Below, piece by piece: positions 48,816 to 58,668 of a stretch of 64,000 nt of DNA. Source of the DNA: CBDCLY01 sp965218715. Its GTDB lineage: Bacteria; Bacteroidota; Bacteroidia; Flavobacteriales_E; Vicingaceae. How positions within the stretch are numbered: the first letter of the stretch is position 1; every line of letters begins with the position of its first letter. The translations under genes were made by a program, and so were the position numbers. The notes below the pieces were generated by a model that saw only the letters and a list, made by a program, of their open reading frames with translations, searched no databases and was not told the DNA's origin. Location of the stretch: positions 1 to 64,000 of the forward strand of contig CBDCLY010000007.1 of NCBI GenBank assembly GCA_965218715.1, in the 5' to 3' direction.

Positions 48816-50297
48816 ATGAAAAATAGATTAAGACTATACACTTCTCTTGCAATTGTTGGCTTTTTAGCGCTTGCCTCTTGTGGCAAAGAAGCTTCTACTA
48901 CAACAGGCTGGGGATACAATGATTCAAAAAATGGTGGATTTGAAAAAGCACCATACCTCGAACAGGAAACTGGCCCAGGACTTGTCCTAATTGAAGGTGG
49001 TAGATTTACCATGGGTAGAGCAGAACAGGACATTTTCTATGATTGGAATAATGTTCAAAGAACTGTTACTGTTTCTTCATTCTATATGGATGAAACCGAA
49101 GTTAGAAATGTTGATTACCGGGAATACCTTTATTGGTTAAAGCGTGTGTTTGGTGCTGATTACCCTGAGGTATACAAAAAAGCTTTACCAGACACTTTGG
49201 TATGGAGAAATCGATTGGCATACAACGAACCTTACGTAGAGTATTATTTAAGACACCCAGCCTATAGTGATTATCCTGTAGTTGGTGTTAACTGGTTACA
49301 AGCAACTGATTATGCAGCTTGGAGAACCGACCGTGTGAACGAGCTTATTTTAATTAGAGAAGGCTTATTTGAACACAATCCTAATCAATTTAACGAAGAC
49401 AACTTTAACACAAAAGCTTATTTAAATGGGCAGTATGAAAGTGGTAAAAGAGTAGATGGATTAATTGATTTTGACCCGAACAAAGAAACTAGAAACGTTC
49501 AAATTGAAGATGGCATCTTACTTCCAGAATATCGACTTCCAACTGAAGCAGAATGGGAATATGCTGCTATGGGTTTAATTGGCAACTCTTACGGAGAATT
49601 AATAGTAGAGCGTAAATTTTATCCTTGGAATGGTCATGGGGTAAGAAATGCAGATGAGCGTTACTTAGGAGAAATGTTAGCCAACTTTAAAAGAGGTCGT
49701 GGCGATAACATGGGTATTGCTGGTCAACTGAATGACAATGCAGAAATTACTGCACCAGTTTATTCTTACTGGCCAAATGATTACGGTTTATACAACATGG
49801 CTGGTAACGTAAGCGAATGGGTTATGGATGTTTATCGTCCACTTTCTATTGAAGACATGGATGACTTTAGACCATTTAGAGGAAACGTTTTCCAAACCTT
49901 AGAAAGAGATGAAGAAGGATACATTGCTGAAAAAGACAGTTTAGGAAAGTTGAAATACCGAAATGTTAATCCTGAAGACGATAACCTTCAAGCAAGAAGA
50001 AATTACAAACGTGCAGACGTGATTAACTATGATGATGGTGATTTAAGAACCTCTAAGTACTATACAGAAGAAGCTTCTTATGATGATAAAGGTGGCACAC
50101 AATCCATGTATGATTTTGGTAACACTACTTTAATTAATGATAGAGCTAGAGTTTACAAAGGCGGTTCTTGGAATGATAGAGCTTATTGGTTAACTCCTGG
50201 TACAAGAAGATTCTTGCAGGAAGATCAAGCATCACCAGAAATTGGATTTAGATGTGCGATGATTCGTGTAGGTAGTCCAGTTGGATTAATCTACTAA
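48816..50297 (+). CDS. gldJ: Gliding motility lipoprotein GldJ
   Basis: 493 residues from the ATG at 48816 (a GTG one codon earlier is possible). A lipoprotein signal ends LALASC, and the body is a FGE-sulfatase/SUMF1 domain (GRFTMGRAEQ, VVGVNWLQATDYAAWRT, YNMAGNVSEWVMDVY, RVYKGGSWNDRAYW, IGFRCAMI) lacking the formylglycine-generating cysteines in the usual context, as expected of structural GldJ. GldJ is needed for gliding and T9SS and stabilises GldK. The locus order porU-porV-gldJ is found in Flavobacterium. Confidence 0.92.
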   Translation: MKNRLRLYTSLAIVGFLALASCGKEASTTTGWGYNDSKNGGFEKAPYLEQETGPGLVLIEGGRFTMGRAEQDIFYDWNNVQRTVTVSSFYMDETEVRNVDYREYLYWLKRVFGADYPEVYKKALPDTLVWRNRLAYNEPYVEYYLRHPAYSDYPVVGVNWLQATDYAAWRTDRVNELILIREGLFEHNPNQFNEDNFNTKAYLNGQYESGKRVDGLIDFDPNKETRNVQIEDGILLPEYRLPTEAEWEYAAMGLIGNSYGELIVERKFYPWNGHGVRNADERYLGEMLANFKRGRGDNMGIAGQLNDNAEITAPVYSYWPNDYGLYNMAGNVSEWVMDVYRPLSIEDMDDFRPFRGNVFQTLERDEEGYIAEKDSLGKLKYRNVNPEDDNLQARRNYKRADVINYDDGDLRTSKYYTEEASYDDKGGTQSMYDFGNTTLINDRARVYKGGSWNDRAYWLTPGTRRFLQEDQASPEIGFRCAMIRVGSPVGLIY

Positions 50298-50316
50298 TAG
50301 AAAGAAAATAGTAAAA

Positions 50317-50342
50317 AGCTCCGTTTTCGGGGCTTTTTTTTT
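50317..50342 (+). terminator. Intrinsic terminator after gldJ
   Basis: AGCTCCG (50317-50323) pairs with CGGGGCT (50328-50334, one wobble) around a TTTT loop, flanked by A and T runs. It lies between gldJ and murF. Confidence 0.8.
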
Positions 50343-50353
50343 GCCCAATTTTG

Positions 50354-51652
50354 ATGAACAAAATTTCCATTCCAGAATTATATGAGATTTACCTGAAGCA
50401 TGGGAATCTTGTAAAAGACACCAGACAAATTACTATTGGTTGCATTTATCTTGCTTTCAAGGGCGAGCGTTTTGATGGAAACCAATTCGCAACAGAAGCT
50501 ATAAACAATGGTGCTTCCTATGCCTTGATCGACGACCCCAATCAAAAACATGATGAACGCTATTTACTGGTAGATGATGTTTTAGAAAGCATTCAGCAAC
50601 TTGCAAAGTATCATAGAGAACTACTTAAATGTCCAATTATTGGAATTACTGGTAGTAATGGAAAAACAACTAGCAAGGAATTGATAAACTCAGTTTTAAG
50701 TCAGCATTATAAGACATTTGCAACGGCTGGAAACTACAACAATCACATTGGTGTTCCATTAAGCGTTTTATCCATATCCAATGAACATGAAATGGCCATT
50801 ATTGAAATGGGAGCCAATCATCAAGGAGAAATCGATTTCTTATGCCAAATTGCTCAGCCAAATTTTGGTTTAATTACTAACATTGGGAAAGCGCACCTTG
50901 AGGGGTTTGGTGGAATTGAAGGAGTGAAAAAAGGAAAATCGGAGTTATACAAATTCTTAGCACTAAAGAAGGGCACAATCTTTCTAAATGAAGATGATGA
51001 AACACTTCTTTCACTTTGTCCAAATGATATCCCAAGGATCACTTACGGTATTGGCAAAAAAGCCATACTGAAAGGAGAATTAAAACAAGAACAACCTCAT
51101 TTAATTGGAACCTGGAAAGGAAAAAATAGTGAAGGAGAATTTGAATCCAATTTATTTGGCAATTACAATTTCTACAACATCCTAGCGGCAATCTGCGTAG
51201 GGGAACACTTTGATTTAAGCAATAAGGAAATTGCCAAGGGAATTTCCACCTATTCCTCTAACAACAACCGTTCAGAATTAATGAAGTATCAAGGGGCAAG
51301 TATTTACTTAGATGCTTACAATGCCAACCCTAGCAGTGTGAGTGCTTCTTTGGCCTACTTCTCTAACAATCAACTTGGTGCGAAAATGGTTCTATTGGGA
51401 GACATGTTTGAATTGGGAGAAACTGCAATTGAAGAACATAAGAAGATAGTATTGCTTGCTAAAAGACTTCAATTTAACAAGTTGGTATTTGTTGGTTCGC
51501 TTTATTATGAATTAAAAGATCAATTTCCAGAAGAACTATTTTTCGAATCAAGAGAGGAAGCAAAGACTTGGTTCGACAAAATAGAAAAAGACAATTTACA
51601 AATCCTTATCAAGGGATCTAGAGGGATGGCAATGGAAAAGTTAATCCAATAA
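50354..51652 (+). CDS. murF: UDP-N-acetylmuramoyl-tripeptide-D-alanyl-D-alanine ligase
   Basis: Adds D-Ala-D-Ala to the peptidoglycan precursor. The ATP-binding GITGSNGKTTSKEL loop, the IEMGANHQGEIDFL segment and the LDAYNANPSSVSASL motif are typical MurF features. Length 432 residues. The ATG at 50354 is used; a TTG one codon earlier is possible. The gene ends at a bidirectional terminator. Confidence 0.95.
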   Translation: MNKISIPELYEIYLKHGNLVKDTRQITIGCIYLAFKGERFDGNQFATEAINNGASYALIDDPNQKHDERYLLVDDVLESIQQLAKYHRELLKCPIIGITGSNGKTTSKELINSVLSQHYKTFATAGNYNNHIGVPLSVLSISNEHEMAIIEMGANHQGEIDFLCQIAQPNFGLITNIGKAHLEGFGGIEGVKKGKSELYKFLALKKGTIFLNEDDETLLSLCPNDIPRITYGIGKKAILKGELKQEQPHLIGTWKGKNSEGEFESNLFGNYNFYNILAAICVGEHFDLSNKEIAKGISTYSSNNNRSELMKYQGASIYLDAYNANPSSVSASLAYFSNNQLGAKMVLLGDMFELGETAIEEHKKIVLLAKRLQFNKLVFVGSLYYELKDQFPEELFFESREEAKTWFDKIEKDNLQILIKGSRGMAMEKLIQ

Positions 51653-51679
51653 AAAAGGGGAGCAATGCTCCCCTTTTTT
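51651..51679. terminator. Bidirectional terminator between murF and acyl-CoA dehydrogenase
   Basis: GGGGAGC (51657-51663) pairs with GCTCCCC (51667-51673) around an AAT loop, with six A on the left and six T on the right, so it works in both directions for the two convergent genes. Confidence 0.88.
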
Positions 51680-51697
51680 ATTGATTCCATCAAATTC

Positions 51698-52837
51698 TTA
51701 TCTCAATACTGCACGCGAAATCACTATTTTTTGGACTTCTGTGGTTCCTTCATATATCTGAGTAATTTTTGCATCACGCATCAATCGTTCAACATGGTAT
51801 TCTTTAACAAAACCATAACCACCATGTACTTGAACGGCCTCAACTGTCACTTCCATAGCAACTCTTGAAGCAAAAACCTTAGCCATTGCAGATTCCTTAT
51901 CGAAGTTCTTTCCTTCATCCTTAAGGCAGGCAGCTTTTAAACACAACAATCTAGCGGCTTCAATTTCTGTTGCCATGTCGGCCAATTTAAAGGCGATTGC
52001 TTGATGCTGATGAATGGGTTTTCCGAAAGCTTCACGTTCTTTAGAATAGGCAATTGCCAATTCCATTGCACCTGATGCAATCCCTAAGGCTTGAGATGCA
52101 ATTCCAATTCTTCCACCAGATAAAACTTGCATGGCAAACTTAAATCCAAAGCCATCTTCCCCAATTCTATTCTCCTTTGGCACTTTAACATCAGTAAACA
52201 TTAAGGTGTGGGTATCAGAACCGCGAATACCTAATTTGTTTTCTTTGGCACCAACAGTAAATCCTTCCCATTCTTTGTCAACAATAAATGCATTGATTCC
52301 TTTATGTCCTTTCTCAACATCTGTTTGAGCAATTACAATGTAATACGAAGCCGTTCCACCATTGGTAATCCAATTTTTTGTTCCATTCAACAAATAATGA
52401 TCTCCTTTGTCAATTGCTGTAGTTCTTTGAGAAGTTGCATCTGAACCAGCTTCAGGTTCCGACAAACAAAATGCTCCAATTTTTTGACCAGAAGCTAAAG
52501 GCACCAAGTATTTTTGCTTTTGCTCTTCTGATCCATGTTTTTCTATCCCCCAACAAACCAAAGAGTTATTTACCGACATACACACAGAAGCAGAGGCATC
52601 AACTTTAGAAATTTCTTCCATTGCGAGGACGTAGGAAACTGTATCCATTCCGCCTCCACCGTACTTTGGATTTACCATCATTCCCATAAAACCCAACTCC
52701 CCTAATTGCTTAATTTCTTCTGCAGGAAAAGTTTGTGTTTCATCTCTTTCGATTACACCAGGCTTTAATACATTTTGAGCAAAATCTCTAGCAGCATCTC
52801 TAACTGCCATTTGCTCTTCGCTTAATTCTATATTCAT
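51698..52837 (-). CDS. Acyl-CoA dehydrogenase, short/butyryl-CoA type
   Basis: 379 residues, the length of short- or branched-chain acyl-CoA dehydrogenases. Visible motifs are FCLSEPEAGSDATSQRT, NWITNGGTASYY and, near the C-terminus, a YEGTTEVQKIVISR stretch with the family's conserved glutamate region. It is distinct from the long fadE at 13724 and may serve short-chain or branched-chain substrates. A near-consensus promoter lies just upstream. Confidence 0.9.
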   Translation of the reverse strand: MNIELSEEQMAVRDAARDFAQNVLKPGVIERDETQTFPAEEIKQLGELGFMGMMVNPKYGGGGMDTVSYVLAMEEISKVDASASVCMSVNNSLVCWGIEKHGSEEQKQKYLVPLASGQKIGAFCLSEPEAGSDATSQRTTAIDKGDHYLLNGTKNWITNGGTASYYIVIAQTDVEKGHKGINAFIVDKEWEGFTVGAKENKLGIRGSDTHTLMFTDVKVPKENRIGEDGFGFKFAMQVLSGGRIGIASQALGIASGAMELAIAYSKEREAFGKPIHQHQAIAFKLADMATEIEAARLLCLKAACLKDEGKNFDKESAMAKVFASRVAMEVTVEAVQVHGGYGFVKEYHVERLMRDAKITQIYEGTTEVQKIVISRAVLR

Positions 52838-52871
52838 AATTTTAGGCTAAATTTTCTTATGCTAATTGATG

Positions 52872-52902
52872 CAAAATTAATCTATTTAATACGTTGAACA
52901 AA
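52872..52902 (-). promoter_or_regulatory. Bacteroidota promoter for the acyl-CoA dehydrogenase
   Basis: On the minus strand a TTTG (complement of 52899-52902) is followed 19 bp later by TAATTTTG (complement of 52872-52879). The dehydrogenase ATG at 52837 is 34 bp further on. It overlaps the start of the divergent anmK. Confidence 0.55.
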
Positions 52903-53964
52903 CAAAAAGATAAGCACATAGTTCTCGGACTCATGTCTGGGACTTCTCTGGACGGACTTGATGCCTGTCTGCTTGAGTTTTCTTATGAAAATTCGAAATG
53001 GACTTTCAATATTCTAGAAGCAGAAACCCTGAAGTATTCCAGAACTACTTTAGAACAATTAAAAACTGCTCACTTGTTATCAAGTCCAGATTTACTAGCT
53101 CTGCACATTAAGTACGGAAAGCATTTAGGCGAATTGGCTAAAGAATGGTTGTCAGAACAGAATCATCAAGCCGAATTAATTGCTTCGCACGGCCATACCA
53201 TTTTTCATCAAGCTAAAAACTCACTTACATTTCAGTTGGGTCATGGAGGAGCCATCGCAAAAGCAGCAGGCCTAAAAGTTGTTGCTGATTTTAGAAGTGA
53301 AGACATCAGCGTCGGCGGACAAGGGGCGCCATTAGTTCCTATTGGAGATCAATTGCTTTTTCCTGAAAATAAGGCCTTCCTTAACATTGGAGGCATAAGT
53401 AACATAAGCTTTTACCAAAATGATCACATTCATGCTTTTGACATTGCGCCAGCCAATCAAGTATTAAATTTCCTGAGCAATCAATTGGGCTTTGAATATG
53501 ACAAGGGAGGCAAATTAGCCGCTTCAGGGAATTTCAATGAAAAATTGTACAGACTGCTAAATCAAATGGAATTTTACAAGTTGAAAGGCCCAAAAACGCT
53601 TGGAAGAGAATGGGTAGAAGATCATGTATTCCCAGTTTTAAAGGCTTCAAGCCTAAAACTAGAAGATCAATTGAATACCTACACCAAGCACCTTGCCTTC
53701 CAAATAGTTGAATCCATTCCAAATGAAATGTTAAAAGAGGAGGTAATATTAAGTGGTGGTGGATCAAAAAATGATTTTCTTGTTGAAGAGTTGAAAGCTT
53801 TGAGCCTAAAAACACAAATCCCTTCCGAAGAAATCATCGACTTCAAAGAAGCGCTAATATTCGCATTTCTAGGGCTACTTAGAATAAGAAATGAAACAAA
53901 TGTCTTAAAGCAAGTTACTGGAGCAATAAGAAATACGTGTTCAGGAGCCATCTTTAGCGCATAA
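52894..53964 (+). CDS. anmK: Anhydro-N-acetylmuramic acid kinase
   Basis: Phosphorylates and opens 1,6-anhydroMurNAc released by cell-wall turnover. The N-terminal LGLMSGTSLDGLDACLLEF motif is diagnostic; GGQGAPLVPIGDQLLF and SGGGSKNDFL are further family markers. 356 residues, with a TTG start at 52894. The gene's 3' end overlaps nothing and is followed 61 bp on by the amino-acid dehydrogenase. Confidence 0.93.
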   Translation: MNKQKDKHIVLGLMSGTSLDGLDACLLEFSYENSKWTFNILEAETLKYSRTTLEQLKTAHLLSSPDLLALHIKYGKHLGELAKEWLSEQNHQAELIASHGHTIFHQAKNSLTFQLGHGGAIAKAAGLKVVADFRSEDISVGGQGAPLVPIGDQLLFPENKAFLNIGGISNISFYQNDHIHAFDIAPANQVLNFLSNQLGFEYDKGGKLAASGNFNEKLYRLLNQMEFYKLKGPKTLGREWVEDHVFPVLKASSLKLEDQLNTYTKHLAFQIVESIPNEMLKEEVILSGGGSKNDFLVEELKALSLKTQIPSEEIIDFKEALIFAFLGLLRIRNETNVLKQVTGAIRNTCSGAIFSA

Positions 53965-54001
53965 ACTTGAATTTGAAGAGGCAAAAAAGCATAGTTTTTA
54001 A

Positions 54002-54009
54002 TACTTTTG
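54002..54009 (+). promoter_or_regulatory. Bacteroidota -7 element for the amino-acid dehydrogenase
   Basis: TACTTTTG, matching TAnnTTTG, 16 bp before the ATG at 54025. Because of this element a TTG at 54007 is unlikely to be the start. Confidence 0.45.
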
Positions 54010-54024
54010 TCGCAAATTAGAGAG

Positions 54025-55251
54025 ATGGAGGAATTACTCAAAAAGTACGAGAACAAACAGCCAGAAATCGTTTTTGAATGGAAAGATTCAGAGACTGAAG
54101 CTGAAGGCTGGGTTGTCATCAACTCTCTTAGAGGTGGAGCTGCCGGAGGTGGAACTAGAATGCGTGTTGGTTTAGATAAGCATGAAGTTACTTCTTTAGC
54201 GAAAACGATGGAAGTAAAATTTACGGTCTCTGGCCCAGCAATTGGTGGCGCCAAATCAGGAATTAATTTTGATCCAAAAGACCCTAGGAAAAAGGGTGTT
54301 TTAGAAAGATGGTACAAAGCCGTTGCTCCATTATTGAAAAGTTATTATGGAACTGGCGGAGATTTAAATGTTGATGAAATCCATGAGGTGATACCAATCA
54401 CAGAAAATTCAGGAGTTTGGCATCCACAAGAAGGAGTTTTTAATGGGCATTTCAAACCTTCTGAAGCTGAAAAGATCAGTAGAATTGGACAATTAAGATA
54501 CGGCGTTCTTAAAGTAATTGAAGACAGAAACTTTAGTCCAGATCCCGCTAGAAAATACGTTGTTGCTGACATGATTACAGGTTACGGTGTTGCCGAATCT
54601 GTAAAACATTTCTACGCTACATATGGCGGAGAAGTAAAGGGCAAAAGAGTTATTGTTCAAGGCTGGGGAAATGTTGGTTCTGCCGCTGCATATTATTTAG
54701 CGCAGCAAGGGGCTAGTATTGTTGGAATCATAGACCGTGTTGGTGGATTGATTGATGAAAATGGATTTAGCTTTGAAAGCATTCGCGAACTCTTTTTAAA
54801 TAAAGATGGGAATAGTTTAGCTCATGATCAATTAATTCCATTTGATGAAGTAAACGAAGCCATTTGGAAATTGAATGCTGAAGTGTTTATTCCATGTGCA
54901 GCTTCAAGATTAATACAGCAAGACCAAGTTGAATCAATGATTGCTTCAGGCATAGAAGTTATTGCAGCTGGAGCAAATGTTCCTTTTGCAGACCCTGAAA
55001 TCTTTTTTGGCCCGATTGCGAATTTCTCTGATGAAAAAATTAGCATCATACCAGATTTTATTTCCAATTGTGGGATGGCAAGAGTCTTTGCCTATTTGAT
55101 GTCCAACTCTGTTGAGATGTCAGATGAAGCAATTTTCAAAGACACTTCAGACATTATTGAAAGTGCAATGAAAGAAGTACATGCAGCACACCCTTCTAAA
55201 CAAGGCATTGCAAAAGCAGCCTTCACCATAGCCCTTAACAAACTAATTTAA
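54025..55251 (+). CDS. Glu/Leu/Phe/Val-type amino-acid dehydrogenase
   Basis: 408 residues. The amino-terminal domain has GGAAGGGTRMR and GPAIGGAKSGINFDP, with the catalytic Lys in GGAKSG; the NAD(P)-binding domain has VIVQGWGNVGSAAAYYLAQQG. The family oxidatively deaminates amino acids. The 408-residue form is longer than leucine dehydrogenase and differs from classical hexameric GDH, so the preferred amino acid is not certain. It is followed 13 bp on by nhaD. Confidence 0.9.
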   Translation: MEELLKKYENKQPEIVFEWKDSETEAEGWVVINSLRGGAAGGGTRMRVGLDKHEVTSLAKTMEVKFTVSGPAIGGAKSGINFDPKDPRKKGVLERWYKAVAPLLKSYYGTGGDLNVDEIHEVIPITENSGVWHPQEGVFNGHFKPSEAEKISRIGQLRYGVLKVIEDRNFSPDPARKYVVADMITGYGVAESVKHFYATYGGEVKGKRVIVQGWGNVGSAAAYYLAQQGASIVGIIDRVGGLIDENGFSFESIRELFLNKDGNSLAHDQLIPFDEVNEAIWKLNAEVFIPCAASRLIQQDQVESMIASGIEVIAAGANVPFADPEIFFGPIANFSDEKISIIPDFISNCGMARVFAYLMSNSVEMSDEAIFKDTSDIIESAMKEVHAAHPSKQGIAKAAFTIALNKLI

Positions 55252-55263
55252 AGCAAAGAGCAG

Positions 55264-56658
55264 ATGTATACTTTAATGGTGGTTATTTTTATTCTGGGCT
55301 ATTTCATGATAGCCTTTGAACATCCATTGCGAATTGACAAGGCAGCCCCTGCTCTATTAATTGCTGTTTTGGGTTGGACAGCCTACGTCATTGGTGCTGA
55401 AGACATTTTAGCCAACAACAGTTCCTTTTTAGAGTTTCTAAGCAAACACCCACATAGCACCTACAATGAATTCATTGTAGAAGAATTGGCCCATCATTTA
55501 ACGCATCACGCCGAAATCATCTTTTTCTTAATTGGCGCAATGACCATTGTTGAATTGATTGATTCTCATGAAGGGTTTGCAGTCATCACAGATCAGATAC
55601 AGACCAAAAATAGAACGAAATTGCTATGGATTATCTGTGGCTTAACCTTCTTCTTTTCTGCAGCATTAGACAACCTTACTACCTCAATAGTAATGGTTTC
55701 ACTTTTGAGAAAACTAGTGGCAGATAAAAAAGAACGATGGTTTTTTGCAGGTATCGTTATCATAGCCGCCAATGCTGGTGGCGCATGGTCTCCTATTGGA
55801 GATGTAACCACTACCATGTTATGGATTGGAAAGCAAATTACAGCCGCAAACATCATTACTGAGCTATTTGTGCCAAGTTTGGTATGCATCCTTGTGCCAC
55901 TCATTTACTTAAGTATTACCAATAGGAATAGCCCTGAAGTTGCACGTCCGGAAAATAAAGACTTTTCTGAGCACATTTTAAACAAAACCACTTCTTTTGA
56001 ACGGAACTTGATTTTCTTCTTGGGCGTGGCCTTGTTGCTATTTGTTCCAGTATTTAAAACTTTAACCCACCTTCCACCCTACATGGGTATGATGTTCGGT
56101 TTAGGTGTTTTGTGGGTGGTTACTGAAGTGATCCACAGGACCAAAAATCACGAAATCAAGTCTGAGCTTTCTGTTGTTGGTGTATTGAGAAAGATCGACA
56201 TCGTAAGTGTATTGTTCTTCCTAGGCATTTTAATTGCCATTTCAAGTTTACAATCTGCTGGGCATTTGACCAGTCTAGCTAAAATTCTTGAAGAAAATAT
56301 AGGAGACATTTATTCTGTGAACATTGTCATTGGACTTTTAAGTGCCATTGTAGATAATGTTCCATTAGTTGCAGCCTCCATGGGAATGTATCCAGTTGTT
56401 TCACCAGAATTGCTGAGCACATTAGGAGAGGGAAATGCAGCGTATTATAGCCATTTTGTTCAAGATGGAAATTTCTGGGAATTTTTAGCCTATTGTGCTG
56501 GAACAGGTGGATCTGCATTAATCATTGGATCAGCTGCTGGTGTTGCCGTAATGGGCATGGAGCGCATCGATTTCATTTGGTACCTCAAAAAGATGAGCTT
56601 ACTGGCCATCATTGGATACGCGGCTGGAGCTGCCGTCTACATCTTATTTTTCGCCTAG
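55264..56658 (+). CDS. nhaD: NhaD-type sodium/proton antiporter
   Basis: 464 residues with about 11-12 transmembrane segments and the NhaD motifs SAALDNLTTSIVM and ANAGGAWSPIGDVTTTMLW, followed later by AIVDNVPLVAASMGMY. It exports sodium in exchange for protons, consistent with a marine or saline lifestyle. Confidence 0.92.
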   Translation: MYTLMVVIFILGYFMIAFEHPLRIDKAAPALLIAVLGWTAYVIGAEDILANNSSFLEFLSKHPHSTYNEFIVEELAHHLTHHAEIIFFLIGAMTIVELIDSHEGFAVITDQIQTKNRTKLLWIICGLTFFFSAALDNLTTSIVMVSLLRKLVADKKERWFFAGIVIIAANAGGAWSPIGDVTTTMLWIGKQITAANIITELFVPSLVCILVPLIYLSITNRNSPEVARPENKDFSEHILNKTTSFERNLIFFLGVALLLFVPVFKTLTHLPPYMGMMFGLGVLWVVTEVIHRTKNHEIKSELSVVGVLRKIDIVSVLFFLGILIAISSLQSAGHLTSLAKILEENIGDIYSVNIVIGLLSAIVDNVPLVAASMGMYPVVSPELLSTLGEGNAAYYSHFVQDGNFWEFLAYCAGTGGSALIIGSAAGVAVMGMERIDFIWYLKKMSLLAIIGYAAGAAVYILFFA

Positions 56659-56766
56659 AACCGAGGCAATAAAACTAACAGCTAGGTGTTTACAAGTTGA
56701 GCTATACTTAAGCTAGCCTTTCAGGCATAGGGCTAAATTAGTAGCACAAATACTTAGATAAACAAT

Positions 56767-57483
56767 ATGCTTCAAATTCCACTTGTTCAAATCAATCTTG
56801 CAGATCCTGCAACAGATAGCCTGACTACAGAGACTGCTAGTACCACAGAAACTCTTTCAATTTTAGAGCTCATTACCTCTGGAGGAATTGGCGGAATGAT
56901 TATCATGCTTAGCTTGTTTGTCCTCTCCATTATTGCCGTTTACATTTATGTAGAACGTTATGTCATCATCAAAAAGGCAGCTCAGGAAGATGAAAATTTC
57001 ATGAATGAGATCAAAGACTTTATTCACAATGGAAAAATTGAGGCTGCAAAATCCTTGTGCAATTCCACTGCTACCCCAATTGCTAGAATGATTGAAAAAG
57101 GAGTAAATCGAATAGGTAAACCCTTGAACGACATTGCAGCTGCCATTGAAAATACTGGCAAATTGGAACTCTTTAAATTGGAAAAGAATTTGGCAACATT
57201 GGCCACCATTTCAGGAGCGGCACCAATGATTGGGTTCTTAGGGACAGTAATCGGAATGATACTCGCCTTCCATGAGATGGCCTCTGCAGGAGGAAACATT
57301 GATGTTGAAATGTTAGCTGAAGGAATTTATACTGCAATGGTTACTACGGTTGCTGGATTGGTAGTAGGAATTGTTGCTTTTATCGGATACAATCTATTGG
57401 TTGCCAAGGTTGAAAAGGTAGTCTTTAAAATGGAAGCCAGAACCACAGAATTCCTCGACATCTTAAACGAACCTGCGAAATAA
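56767..57483 (+). CDS. exbB: ExbB/TolQ-like proton channel
   Basis: 238 residues with three membrane segments, the last two enclosing GAAPMIGFLGTVIGMILAF and AMVTTVAGLVVGIVAF, the MotA/TolQ/ExbB signature. It energises TonB-dependent receptors or the Tol system by proton flow. Its TAA overlaps the exbD start (TAATG). Confidence 0.92.
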   Translation: MLQIPLVQINLADPATDSLTTETASTTETLSILELITSGGIGGMIIMLSLFVLSIIAVYIYVERYVIIKKAAQEDENFMNEIKDFIHNGKIEAAKSLCNSTATPIARMIEKGVNRIGKPLNDIAAAIENTGKLELFKLEKNLATLATISGAAPMIGFLGTVIGMILAFHEMASAGGNIDVEMLAEGIYTAMVTTVAGLVVGIVAFIGYNLLVAKVEKVVFKMEARTTEFLDILNEPAK

Positions 57484-57875
57484 TGGGATTAAAATCGAGA
57501 AATAAAGTCAGCCCGAATTTTAACATGTCGTCAATGACCGACATTGTATTTCTATTGTTGATCTTTTTCATGCTTACCTCTACCCTAGTGAGCCCGAATG
57601 CTTTAAAACTGCTTTTACCCAGTAGCTCAAGCAAGACATTAGCTCCACAAACAGTTTCTGTATCCATCACCAAGGACTTGGAATTTTATGTAGACGATCA
57701 ATCTGTAGCTTTTGAAGCAATTGAAGGACTGCTGATAGGAAAGATGGGAACAAATCCAGACAATTCAATTATCTTACATGTTGACAAGTCGATTCCGGTG
57801 GAACAAGCCGTTAAAGTAATGGACATTGCCAGTAGGAATCAATTCAAGATGGTATTAGCAACAAAACCGAGTTAA
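57483..57875 (+). CDS. exbD: ExbD/TolR-like protein
   Basis: 130 residues with one N-terminal membrane helix preceded by SSMTDIVFLLLIFFMLTS, where the Asp is the conserved proton-path residue, and a periplasmic domain. Works with ExbB. Overlaps exbB by one base and is followed 1 bp later by a TonB-like gene. Confidence 0.9.
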   Translation: MGLKSRNKVSPNFNMSSMTDIVFLLLIFFMLTSTLVSPNALKLLLPSSSSKTLAPQTVSVSITKDLEFYVDDQSVAFEAIEGLLIGKMGTNPDNSIILHVDKSIPVEQAVKVMDIASRNQFKMVLATKPS

Positions 57876-57876
57876 A

Positions 57877-58668
57877 TTGAAGGAACAGGAAAAGGAAAAT
57901 AAAAAAGAAGAACGTAAAGGACTCGTTTTTAGCATAGGCATTCATGTTGTGCTGTTGCTTTTGTTTGCCTTTTTCGGACTAAGCTACACCACTCCTCCGC
58001 CAGAAGAAGAAGGCATAAGTATCAATTTAGGTTTTGTTGATGCAGGAAGCATGACAGAAAATCCAAATACCAGTGCAGTTGCAGAAGAACAAGTAGAAGA
58101 AATAGTTCCGGAGACCGCACAGCCAGTAGAAAGTTCAGAAGAAGTTTTGACACAAGATTCAGAAGAAGCTCCAGCGATTCCAGAGAAAAAGGAAGAAAAG
58201 GTAGTTGAGAAAAAAGAAGAAAAAAAGGAAGAACCCAAGCCCGATAAGAATTTGAACAAGGCGCTGGAGAAGTGGAAAAATAAAAAAGATCAGGGAGAAG
58301 CAGGAGGCGATGGCAACACCGATCAACAAGGAGATCAAGGAGCTGCCAATGGAGACCCCAATAGCAATAGTTATGTTGGAGGAGGAAGTGGAAACGGAAC
58401 CAGTTTTAACCTTTCAGGAAGAAATTTACTGAGCTCTCCACGAATACAGGATAATTCTCAAGAAGAAGGGAAAGTAGTGGTAGACATTATAGTAGATCGT
58501 TCTGGAAAAGTTTTACGTGCTACCGCAGGGGCAAGAGGCTCCAATACCACTAGCGCTTTACTATACAAGAAAGCCAAAGATGCCGCCATGCGCACTAAGT
58601 TCAATGCCAACCCAAATGCAGCTGAAGAACAGAAGGGACAAATGACCTTCATATTCATTTTGAATTGA
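57877..58668 (+). CDS. TonB-like energy transducer
   Basis: 263 residues with one N-terminal helix (GLVFSIGIHVVLLLLFAFFGL), a long acidic and Lys/Pro-rich spacer (about 70-150), and a C-terminal domain GKVVVDIIVDRSGKVLRA resembling TonB. It lacks the usual 'YP' motif of classic TonB, and the Lys/Glu-rich spacer resembles TolA, so TolA-like is possible. Starts with TTG. It is cotranscribed with exbB and exbD. Confidence 0.8.
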   Translation: MKEQEKENKKEERKGLVFSIGIHVVLLLLFAFFGLSYTTPPPEEEGISINLGFVDAGSMTENPNTSAVAEEQVEEIVPETAQPVESSEEVLTQDSEEAPAIPEKKEEKVVEKKEEKKEEPKPDKNLNKALEKWKNKKDQGEAGGDGNTDQQGDQGAANGDPNSNSYVGGGSGNGTSFNLSGRNLLSSPRIQDNSQEEGKVVVDIIVDRSGKVLRATAGARGSNTTSALLYKKAKDAAMRTKFNANPNAAEEQKGQMTFIFILN

